Positions 18,940 through 26,812 of a stretch of 64,000 nt of DNA are shown in pieces; within the stretch, counting starts at the first letter, position 1; every line of letters starts with the position of its first letter. The stretch is from Dyadobacter jejuensis (lineage in GTDB: Bacteria; Bacteroidota; Bacteroidia; Cytophagales; Spirosomataceae). Made by a program: the position numbers and the translations under genes. Under the pieces are notes generated by a model. The model did no database searches. It was not told the DNA's origin and saw only the letters and a program-made list of their open reading frames with translations. Where the stretch lies: positions 62,001-126,000 of the forward strand of contig NZ_QGDT01000012.1 of the NCBI RefSeq assembly GCF_003149085.1, given 5' to 3'.

Positions 18940-20355
18940 ATGAGACAAATGATCCTTTTGGGATGTATGCTTTTCTTGAGTTCATATAGTCCACCGAAAA
19001 CGGGTAAGGGAGAGAAACCTAATTTTATTATTATTCTCACCGACGATCAAGGCTACCAGGACTTAGGTTCCTTTGGCTCGCCTCGCATAAAAACACCCCA
19101 TCTGGATCGAATGGCCGCAGAGGGAATGAAATTCAGTAGTTTTTACGCTCAAACCGTTTGCGGCCCGTCAAGGGCGGCGCTGATGACCGGTTGTTATCCC
19201 TTGCGCAATGCCCGCAACGATGATGGACAAGCGCCTCATCCCAAACTTTCCTTAAGCGAAGTTACCATCGCCGAAGTTCTAAAACCTGCCGGATATGCTA
19301 CAGGTATGATCGGAAAGTGGGATCTGGCAGGTCATAGTCAGGAGCAGTTTAATGCTGATTTATTGCCTTGGAATCAGGGGTTTGATTACTCCTTTTTTAC
19401 ACCGACGAGCAACGATAACCAGGTACATCTCCTAAGAAATAAAGTGTTAGTCGAGCGCCAGGCCGATATGTCGACCCTTACAGAGCGCTACACCGATGAA
19501 GCCCTGGCTTTTATCGAGAAAAACAAACAACAACCTTTTTTTCTGTATTTGGCCCATACCATGCCCCATGTCAAACTGGCCGCTTCCGCCCGGTTTAAAG
19601 GGAAGTCTGAAGGGGGACTTTATGGCGACGTGGTGGAAGAAATTGACTATCATGTAGGGCGTATCCTGTCGGCCTTAAAAGATAAGGGCCTGGATAGTAA
19701 TACGTACGTGGTTTTTATAAGTGATAATGGCCCCTGGTGGATCAAAGGTAAAGATGCCGGCCATGCCGAACCCTTGCGTGGGGCAAAAACTTCTGCCTGG
19801 GAAGGAGGCTCTCGGGTGCCCGCTATCATCAGAGCCCCTGGCCGGGTACCGGCAGGCACCACTAGCGATTTGATTGTGGCTACTATAGACTTGCTTCCTA
19901 CTTTGGCTAAGCTGGCCGCAGCTCCTCTGCCTACCGACCGGGTGATTGACGGACTGGATATTACGGACGTAGTCCATGGTGATTCAAATACGCTGCAAAG
20001 ACCTTATTTCTATTACCAACATCAGGAGTTACGGGCGGTACGGATGGGTAAATGGAAGCTGCACTTACCCAACCACCCCGATTCAAAATCAATTATCTAT
20101 ACCACCTGGCCGGCACATATAGCGCCCGAGGACCGGGTAATGATATTGCAACCCGTGCTATATGATATGGAAAAGGATATAGCGGAAAGTATGGATGTGT
20201 CCAAGGAAAATCCAAAAGTGGTCGCTGAATTACTCAAAGAGGCAGCATGGGCTATTAAAGACATTGGAGACTATGACCACCGTGGACGGAATGCCCGCCC
20301 ACTGGGTGCAGAGCCCTATTTTACCCCCAACGACCTGTTTCCTACAAAAAAATAA
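18940..20355 (+). CDS. arylsulfatase A-like (family S1) sulfatase
   Basis: A 471-residue formylglycine-dependent sulfatase. The conserved start NFIIILTDDQGYQDLG supplies the metal-binding Asp pair. The signature CGPSRAALMTG carries Cys74, which must be oxidised to formylglycine by an anaerobic or FGE-type maturase not encoded here. IGKWDLAGH, HTMPHVKL and FISDNGPWW supply the further Lys, His and Asp-Asn metal and sulfate contacts. The N-terminus is hydrophobic and ends before SPPKTGKG, consistent with a Sec signal for the periplasm or surface. With the following acetylesterase (76 bases downstream, same strand) it suggests desulfation and deacetylation of a decorated glycan. The S1 subfamily and substrate cannot be fixed by eye. 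Confidence 0.9.
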   Translation: MRQMILLGCMLFLSSYSPPKTGKGEKPNFIIILTDDQGYQDLGSFGSPRIKTPHLDRMAAEGMKFSSFYAQTVCGPSRAALMTGCYPLRNARNDDGQAPHPKLSLSEVTIAEVLKPAGYATGMIGKWDLAGHSQEQFNADLLPWNQGFDYSFFTPTSNDNQVHLLRNKVLVERQADMSTLTERYTDEALAFIEKNKQQPFFLYLAHTMPHVKLAASARFKGKSEGGLYGDVVEEIDYHVGRILSALKDKGLDSNTYVVFISDNGPWWIKGKDAGHAEPLRGAKTSAWEGGSRVPAIIRAPGRVPAGTTSDLIVATIDLLPTLAKLAAAPLPTDRVIDGLDITDVVHGDSNTLQRPYFYYQHQELRAVRMGKWKLHLPNHPDSKSIIYTTWPAHIAPEDRVMILQPVLYDMEKDIAESMDVSKENPKVVAELLKEAAWAIKDIGDYDHRGRNARPLGAEPYFTPNDLFPTKK

Positions 20356-20431
20356 GGGTACTTTCTCAGACAGAGTAATAGTAGAATGATTAGCCAAAGA
20401 ACATTTCCAACATTATACAATAGATTACCAG

Positions 20432-21976
20432 ATGAAATTCTTTTTTAAATACTTTTTATGGGTACCATTTGCTATTTTATCCATGGAAGGTAAAAGCCAA
20501 AGTGGAGGCACTCCCGTTGGAGCTGTAAAGTTGGCATCGATCTTTGGGTCGCATATGGTGCTGCAACAAAAGGAGCCCATCCGTATTTGGGGTCTTGCCG
20601 AGGCGGATACGCCCATCTATGTCCAGCTGGGCAAGGAGAAGCAAAATACAAAAGCAGACCAAGAGGGGAAGTGGCTCGTCACTTTTCCTGCTAGGGAGGC
20701 CTCCTTGGATCCCCTAATATTAACCGTCAACAATATCCGTTTAGAGGATATTGTGATCGGGGAGGTCTGGATATGTTCCGGACAATCGAATATGCAGTTT
20801 CCATTAAAAAATATGCAAACCTATCAGGCCGTTTTAAAGGAGCTGCCCAACAACCAACTGCGTTTGTTTAACCAAACAGCCATACGTATTGTAGCCAAAG
20901 GAGGGTATACAACCGAAGAATTGGCTAGATGCAATCCCCAGGATTTTTATCAAGGACACTGGGAGCCGAGTACCGTTTCCTCGGCTTCCAAGGCCTCGGC
21001 AGTGGCTTGGTTGTTCGCCCAGGGCTTAAATCAAGGACTCGATGTGCCCATAGGCATTATTCAGGTGGCCCTAGGTGGCTCGGCCATGAATAACTGGATC
21101 CCTGCGGAGGCTTTGAAAGCCAATCCACAGACTTCATCATTACTGACTACGGACTGGCTTCGAAACGAATCGGTCAAACTGGCCCACCGAGAAAGGGCTA
21201 AAGACGCCTTTCAGCATGTGCTGAAGCCCGATGAGCCTTATTTGCCAGGACAATTTCAATATCGTTGGCTGTGCGAACCGGGGTTTCTTTTCGAAGCAGG
21301 CATTGCCCCCCTCCAAGACCTGTCCTTCCGTGGGGTGCTCTGGTATCAGGGGGAGTCGGATACCGACGAGCCAGAAATGGTCACTGCAGCGAAAGAACTC
21401 TTTCCCATGATGGTCAACGCGTGGCGTAACTATTTTGATAAGGCAGAGCTGCCGTTTGTATTCGTACAACTGCCTGGGTTTGATAATAAAAATTGGCCTG
21501 CCTTTAGAGAAGTACAACGCCTCACCCAGAAGCAACTAAGCCATACTGAGATGGTCGTAACCCTCGACTTGGGCGAAGAAAAGGATATTCACCCCAAAGA
21601 TAAGCAAGTAGTAGGTGAACGTGCTGCCCACTTGGCCCTCAAAAATGTGTATGAGTTGAAAAATTTATTGGGCTTCCCCGAACTATCCAAATGGAGGATC
21701 AACGGGCGCGACATTCAGCTTTATTTCAAGGAGTTCGGAAAAGGGTTTCTACCGGTAGAAGGCCCCATTACTGGCTTTGAAATAGCGGGTCAAGATGGCA
21801 TTTTTCATAGAGTAAAGGCCCAAATATCGGGCGCCGATACCATCCACCTCCAGTCGACGGTAGAGTCTCCCCAAAAACTACGATACGGTTGGACTCCCTT
21901 TCCAGTTCCTTCCCTAAAATTGTACAATAATGCCCGACTCCCTTTAGGACCTTTTGAAGTGAATTTTAGCAATTAA
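20432..21976 (+). CDS. sialate O-acetylesterase-like (SASA/SGNH) enzyme
   Basis: A 514-residue secreted esterase, with a signal peptide over the first 23 residues. The nucleophile motif is CSGQSNMQF with Ser119. The oxyanion-hole block (ALGGSAMNNWIP) and the substrate-loop block (GVLWYQGESDT) follow, and the catalytic Asp/His region appears as EKDIHPKDKQVVGERAA. Family members remove acetyl groups from sialic acids or from acetylated plant or algal sugars. It directly follows the sulfatase and is probably co-transcribed. The stop codon lies only four bases before the 65-bp tandem repeats that flank the CRISPR array, so the defence island begins right at its 3' end. Confidence 0.9.
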   Translation: MKFFFKYFLWVPFAILSMEGKSQSGGTPVGAVKLASIFGSHMVLQQKEPIRIWGLAEADTPIYVQLGKEKQNTKADQEGKWLVTFPAREASLDPLILTVNNIRLEDIVIGEVWICSGQSNMQFPLKNMQTYQAVLKELPNNQLRLFNQTAIRIVAKGGYTTEELARCNPQDFYQGHWEPSTVSSASKASAVAWLFAQGLNQGLDVPIGIIQVALGGSAMNNWIPAEALKANPQTSSLLTTDWLRNESVKLAHRERAKDAFQHVLKPDEPYLPGQFQYRWLCEPGFLFEAGIAPLQDLSFRGVLWYQGESDTDEPEMVTAAKELFPMMVNAWRNYFDKAELPFVFVQLPGFDNKNWPAFREVQRLTQKQLSHTEMVVTLDLGEEKDIHPKDKQVVGERAAHLALKNVYELKNLLGFPELSKWRINGRDIQLYFKEFGKGFLPVEGPITGFEIAGQDGIFHRVKAQISGADTIHLQSTVESPQKLRYGWTPFPVPSLKLYNNARLPLGPFEVNFSN

Positions 21977-21979
21977 AGT

Positions 21980-22370
21980 CCCACTGTACCCTAAGCGGAG
22001 CCGAAGGGGACGCTATATCAGTACCCACAATTACGATAGAGTGCCATTCCGTACCCTAAGCGGAGCCGAAGGGGACGCTATATCAGTACCCACAATTACG
22101 ATAGAGCGCCATTCCGTATCCTGAGCGGAGCCGAAGGGGACACTAAATCAGTACCCACAATTACGATAGAGTGCCATTCCGTACCCTGAGCGGAGTCGAA
22201 GGGAACATTATATCAGTACCCACAATTCCGATAGAGCGCTATTCCGTACCCTGAGCGGAGTCGAAGGGAACGCTATATCAATACCTACAATTACGATAGA
22301 GCGCCATTCCGTACCCTGAGCGGAGTCGAAGGGAACAATATATATCAATACGAAAATATGCAACTGAGGA
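21980..22370. repeat. 65-bp tandem repeat in phase with the CRISPR array (fossil CRISPR tail)
   Basis: Six diverged CRISPR-like repeats start at 22015, 22080, 22145, 22210, 22275 and 22342; the first five are spaced by exactly 65 bases. Each is 29 bases (first five: ATATCA(G/A)TACC ... CGATAGAG, with 22145 starting AAATCA) and agrees with the array repeat at about 20-22 of 29 positions. The five intervening segments are 36 bases (the last 38) and near-identical: CCATTCCGTACCCTGAGCGG followed by AGTCGAAGGGAACGCT, the core of the genome's interspersed repeat. The last fossil repeat (22342) is followed by a unique 35-base segment and then the first good repeat at 22406, so the phase carries straight into the array. 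I infer a decayed trailer end amplified around one spacer; see findings. Confidence 0.75.
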
Positions 22371-22405
22371 CTTGAAATTATATAAGATTGGCGCAAAACC
22401 ACCTA

Positions 22406-24578
22406 ATTTCAATACCAACAGGTGCGATTGAGAGATAATTTCTTATAACAAGCCGGTGCTTCATCCGCTCATTTCAATACCAACAGGTGCGATTGAGAGG
22501 GCATGCAGAGCTGAGCTGTGATAGACCAAATACGTATTTCAATACCACCAGGTGCGATTGAGAGCGTTTCGGCTCCGCTCAACGACCAAGCAGAAGCAAA
22601 TTTCAATACCAACAGGTGCGATTGAGAGCCCGGATTAACACAAGCCCAAGCAGCAGGTTATTAATTTCAATACCAACAGGTACGATTGAGAGCTAAGATA
22701 GATGTTCCAAGGCCATATGCAGTCTTAATTTCAATACCAACAGGTGCGATTGAGAGGCCAGAAAATGGGCCAATCATTGCGGCCCAATACCATTTCAATA
22801 CCAACAGGTGCGATTGAGAGCTTCGACGTCGGCTAAGGATATCTTAATCCTTTTCATTTCAATACCAACAGGTGCGATTGAGAGTTTTGCTATGGCATGT
22901 ATTGCCGTCCTCGTATAATGGATTTCAATACCAACAGGTGCGATTGAGAGCTTGATAGGGGTTAAGAGCCCGTGTAGGTTAATCCAATTTCAATACCAAC
23001 AGGTGCGATTGAGAGTGGAAAATACATTGGCGGCACATCTAGAAATACGGGATTTCAATACCAACAGGTGCGATTGAGAGATTCTCAGCGCGCTGGTACA
23101 ATCGCTTAATTCTTTGGGATTTCAATACCAACAGGTGCGATTGAGAGGCTCGGGCGGCGTTGCGATTCCTCTTGATGCCCCAAATTTCAATACCAACAGG
23201 TGCGATTGAGAGAGAAAGAGCTTAAGAAACCATCAAGGCCCGAAGAAAATTTCAATACCAACAGGTGCGATTGAGAGACCTTAGTGCGCAACTAAGAGAG
23301 TCACTTATTGGCTATTTCAATACCAACAGGTGCGATTGAGAGAAAGTCTCGAAAATCTTTCCATGTCTTGTAATGAGAATTTCAATACCAACAGGTGCGA
23401 TTGAGAGTTGACCGCCCCAATGTAACCCAAGCCGAGGTAATTGATTTCAATACCAACAGGTGCGATTGAGAGTACTAGGTAACAAGGTCGCCCCAAGACC
23501 TAGTTACATTTCAATACCAACAGGTGCGATTGAGAGGCATACCTTGGTATATTCGCATACCTGCAATTAAGGATTTCAATACCAACAGGTGCGATTGAGA
23601 GGGGGATTGGTAATAGAATGTAAAATAGATGTTTGGAATTTCAATACCAACAGGTGCGATTGAGAGGCATTGGCGGTAACAAGTACCTCTCCACTTTTGG
23701 CAATTTCAATACCAACAGGTGCGATTGAGAGTTTACTATCTTGTTTATTGCTGCCCGGACCACTTCCATTTCAATACCAACAGGTGCGATTGAGAGGTAC
23801 TCTAACCTCTGGTTTCCTTTGCTAGCTCCGTATTTCAATACCAACAGGTGCGATTGAGAGTAACTCTAGTAACCCAAACGGCTACACTTCTAATTATTTC
23901 AATACCAACAGGTGCGATTGAGAGTCTAGTGCGGTTTTCTTAGCTAAGAAATCAGAACTCGATTTCAATACCAACAGGTGCGATTGAGAGCAGAGGGTTT
24001 ATCACTGGTATTAATTCAGGCATGGTTAATTTCAATACCAACAGGTGCGATTGAGAGTCTAAAATTTTAATAGCTGGAACTTTATAATATGGAAATTTCA
24101 ATACCAACAGGTGCGATTGAGAGCTTCCAAATTTTCCATAACTAATTGATAATCATATAGATTTCAATACCAACAGGTGCGATTGAGAGAGGCGCTCAAT
24201 ATAATCTACAGAAAGTTACTTTTGGATTTCAATACCAACAGGTGCGATTGAGAGACTGATTTTGGTATTGAAAGAGTGTGGGTAACAACTATTTCAATAC
24301 CAACAGGTGCGATTGAGAGATGGGCAAAGGAGTGTAAAAGGATACTCGCAGACAAATTTCAATACCAACAGGTGCGATTGAGAGAGGGTCAATCAAGACC
24401 GATAAGTATACCGACAAAGAATTTCAATACCAACAGGTGCGATTGAGAGTAAAAGACGCTTGCGACCACTTTGGCGAACTGTTATTTCAATACCAACAGG
24501 TGCGATTGAGAGTAGCTCACTAAACGAATGGACACCTACGCCTGTAATCATTTCAATACCAACAGGTGCGATTGAGAG
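22406..24578 (-). CRISPR. CRISPR array, 34 repeats of 29 bp, 33 spacers
   Basis: The plus-strand repeat begins ATTTCAATACC, continues AACAGGTGC and ends GATTGAGAG (29 bases). I counted 34 copies with a period of 64-67 and spacers of about 35-38 bases. Two repeats carry single changes: 22536 (A to C at position 13) and 22664 (G to A at position 19); both are near the left end. On the minus strand the repeat ends ATTGAAAT, the usual 8-nt crRNA 5' handle of type I-B-like repeats. The array is therefore read right to left from a leader beside cas2, and the worn left end is the old trailer. All spacers look different; one holds the core of the host interspersed repeat and one an inverted piece of the repeat (see findings). 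Confidence 0.98.
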
Positions 24579-24635
24579 CCGGGGCAAAAATATGGATTAT
24601 GGCTTGTAAATAATGTTTTTATGACAAAAAAGAAC
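24579..24635 (-). promoter_or_regulatory. CRISPR leader with candidate pre-crRNA promoter box
   Basis: This AT-rich segment lies between the newest repeat and the cas operon terminator. On the minus strand TATTTTTG (plus 24585-24592) fits the TAnnTTTG -7 box and would start transcription at about the first repeat. The orientation agrees with the repeat handle and with decay at the far end. The leader is short, about 57 bases before the terminator T tract, although leader function may extend into the hairpin. Confidence 0.5.
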
Positions 24636-24685
24636 AAAAAAAATCGTCATCCCTTAATAGCGCTTGAAACGCCCGAGGATGACGA
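24636..24685 (-). terminator. rho-independent terminator of the cas operon
   Basis: Read on the minus strand, TCGTCATCC (plus 24677-24685) pairs with GGATGACGA (plus 24644-24652) and is followed by eight T (plus 24636-24643). It lies between cas2 and the array on the coding strand, so it should end the cas mRNA before the leader and insulate array transcription. Confidence 0.8.
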
Positions 24686-24812
24686 CATGCCTTTTCAGGA
24701 CTTACAAAGCGTTTTTTTATACATTTAATTGGCTGTTTCGAGAAAGGTAAATTTCTTAAGACACAAAAAATGGGGGGCAATTTTGAGGTCGACGATCAGA
24801 CATTGTTCTAAC

Positions 24813-25076
24813 TCACAGAAAACGAGTGCGTTCAGCCTTTTCTTCTCCGAGCGCAATCCTATCTACATATCGTTCATCTCTGAGTTGGTAAAAGATCACC
24901 CCATCACTGTCTTTCATTAGTCGATCGGCCTCAATTTCTAATGATTTGAACTGAGCGTGAGTAAGCTCTCCTTCGAAGACAGAATTTTGAATCCACGTCA
25001 AATATCTCCGAAAAAGTTTAAGCATTTTCCCTTCACGCTTTTCATTTACGTCATAAACAGCAATATAGTACGGCAT
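24813..25076 (-). CDS. cas2: CRISPR-associated endonuclease Cas2
   Basis: An 87-residue protein of typical Cas2 size. It starts with MPYYIAVYDVNEKR, the first ferredoxin-fold strand carrying the conserved Asp, followed by RRYLTWIQNSVFEGELT, the usual second strand and turn, and VIFYQLRDER. Cas2 dimers bridge two Cas1 dimers to form the spacer integration complex. It is the last gene of the cas operon, 66 bases after cas1, with the terminator and leader immediately downstream. No odd features. Confidence 0.95.
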   Translation of the reverse strand: MPYYIAVYDVNEKREGKMLKLFRRYLTWIQNSVFEGELTHAQFKSLEIEADRLMKDSDGVIFYQLRDERYVDRIALGEEKAERTRFL

Positions 25077-25142
25077 AGGTCTAAAGCAATAATATGTTTC
25101 AGTACGTCAAAGAACATTTCTACTTATTATATTGATTTGGAT

Positions 25143-26228
25143 TCACCACCACATGTGCAATCCCTGATAAGTGTTGCCGGCCGGATCGCTGAGGTGACGA
25201 ACCAATTTATAACATTCCAGCCGTATTAACCGCTCATAGGAAACTTTTTTATCTAGTGTACGATGATGTACCGTTTTGCTTAGTCGTTCGTCCCAGTGTT
25301 GTACGAAAATTTTACGACCAGCGTCGGATAAGTAGCATCCTTCTAGATGCTTCTCAAAATGCTTAGAATTTATTTCACCTGTTTTAAGTAGTCGAAAAAT
25401 AGCTCGGTCTACCAAAAGTGGTTTAAAGATCTCCGCAATATCCAGAGAAAGAGAAAATCTACGATCTCCAGGTTCATGTAGAAACGCTATCGTAGGATCA
25501 AGGGCCGTCCGATAGATTTGTCTTACGACGGTGCTGTAACAGAGAGAATTTCCAAACGAAATCAATGCATTAAGCTCGTTCGAAGGTGGCCGTCGTTCGC
25601 GTTTGTTCATAGGGAATTTTGAGGCCACTTCCTTTCCCAGAAAATGTGGCCACAACTTATAGTATCTGTCCCGTATACGTCCTTCAACGGCCATAAGCGT
25701 GAAAATATCCGTGGTAAGGGGCAGCGCGTCACGGTCCCGAACCAGAGCCTGCAAAGTAACCTGTGTTTCTTGCTGAGCCTCGCCGACTAAACGTGGTTGA
25801 TAGTACTTGATTACGCGCTCAATGTTAAACAAAGCAGCTTCCACGAAGGTTCTCGCAAGGGTCAGTCTCTTTTTTGGACTTAAATAATGCTTTGCTTGCT
25901 GAACGCGTAATCGTCCGGAAAGTAGATTCTCCCTCGGATAAAGGGTGGCCGAATAATTACCATAATAGTCAAAAAAGAAAGCGGGCACTCCTTGCTGTCC
26001 TAAAAAAGTAATCAGTTTGGAATTGATGTCTATTTCTCCAAACAAAAACAAACTATCCACGCTCTCTATTGGAAATGGAGTCCGTCCTCCGTCTGGATGC
26101 GAAGACGGTAAACCTTCGTCCTCAGGGGCATCGTCAGGGAGTCGTTCACCGGCAGTTTTTTCCAGTGCCAGCGTATTATGCTGCCGCTTTAATCGTCCGC
26201 TCGAAAATAAATAATACGGTCGTTTCAT
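25143..26228 (-). CDS. cas1: CRISPR integrase Cas1 (type I-B-like)
   Basis: A 361-residue Cas1 that opens MKRPYYLFSSGRLKRQHNTL, the start typical of Cas1 from I-B systems. The metal-binding triad is visible as Glu182 (AVEGRIRD), His251 (FLHEPGD) and Asp263 (LSLDIAEIFKP). Together with Cas2 it inserts new spacers at the leader end. The usual N-terminal beta hairpin is interrupted by a polar, acidic, proline-rich stretch at about residues 25-49 (ERLPDDAPEDEGLPSSHPDGG) that is longer than in the homologues I recall. It follows cas4 by 35 bases and precedes cas2 by 66 bases in the same operon. Confidence 0.95.
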   Translation of the reverse strand: MKRPYYLFSSGRLKRQHNTLALEKTAGERLPDDAPEDEGLPSSHPDGGRTPFPIESVDSLFLFGEIDINSKLITFLGQQGVPAFFFDYYGNYSATLYPRENLLSGRLRVQQAKHYLSPKKRLTLARTFVEAALFNIERVIKYYQPRLVGEAQQETQVTLQALVRDRDALPLTTDIFTLMAVEGRIRDRYYKLWPHFLGKEVASKFPMNKRERRPPSNELNALISFGNSLCYSTVVRQIYRTALDPTIAFLHEPGDRRFSLSLDIAEIFKPLLVDRAIFRLLKTGEINSKHFEKHLEGCYLSDAGRKIFVQHWDERLSKTVHHRTLDKKVSYERLIRLECYKLVRHLSDPAGNTYQGLHMWW

Positions 26229-26263
26229 TCACTGTTGAAGTTTGTTGATTCAATAAAAACGGA

Positions 26264-26812
26264 TTAACCGAGGCACAATTCCTCAAAAGAACACTTGGCA
26301 CAAAAGCTTCGTTGGGTTAAAACAGGAGGGGGGATTTCCTGGATTGCAAGGCTACTTATTGCAGCAACGTTGTTCTCAAGTTCAATGAAATGTTCAGCTT
26401 CAAGGAAGATAGCTTCTGTTCGGCGCAAGAGCGGATAATCAAGCTGGCCACTGAATGGTACACCGTCTGGGCGTGTCACCCCGTTCCTATACAGCAGCCA
26501 AAGGTAAAACCTGAGTTGCCAACGGTGTGCGTCTTCACAGGACCGGCCTTTTTTGGTTTCATGTAAAACACCATGTTTCAAATTAGCCCGGTCAATTTTT
26601 CCAACCAATGGGGTTCCGTCAGGGGCTTCGGCTTCTATTTCGAGCTGTTTATCAGACCGTCCGTAAGAGGCCTCATCCAACAATCGGCCCAAGGCAACTG
26701 CATCGGATTCCTGCTCCATGGCAATCCCTCGCAAAGACCACCAGGCCTTGCGAGGGCACAAACGATAGTAGCCAATAAGCATTCCGCCGATGCGGAGACT
26801 TTTCGGAATCAT
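26264..26812 (-). CDS. cas4: CRISPR-associated exonuclease Cas4
   Basis: A 182-residue RecB-family nuclease of normal Cas4 length. An early Cys (YRLCPRKAWW) and a C-terminal cluster (SFCAKCSFEELC) supply the four iron-sulfur ligands. The RecB motifs are GKIDRANL (Asp) and HETKKGRS (Glu-x-Lys), followed by the QLRFYLWLL QhxxY-type helix. In type I systems Cas4 trims prespacers and helps choose PAM-proximal ends for Cas1-Cas2. Its ATG overlaps the cas7 stop by four bases, so the two are translationally coupled. Confidence 0.93.
   Translation of the reverse strand: MIPKSLRIGGMLIGYYRLCPRKAWWSLRGIAMEQESDAVALGRLLDEASYGRSDKQLEIEAEAPDGTPLVGKIDRANLKHGVLHETKKGRSCEDAHRWQLRFYLWLLYRNGVTRPDGVPFSGQLDYPLLRRTEAIFLEAEHFIELENNVAAISSLAIQEIPPPVLTQRSFCAKCSFEELCLG

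Noticed and set aside
23473..23507. Spacer with a 7-bp inverted repeat (ACTAGGT ... ACCTAGT)
   Set aside because: A short dyad in one of 33 spacers is expected by chance and may simply come from the protospacer.
24393..24587. Open frames inside the CRISPR array with LSIAPVGIE repeats
   Set aside because: They are translations of the CRISPR repeat.
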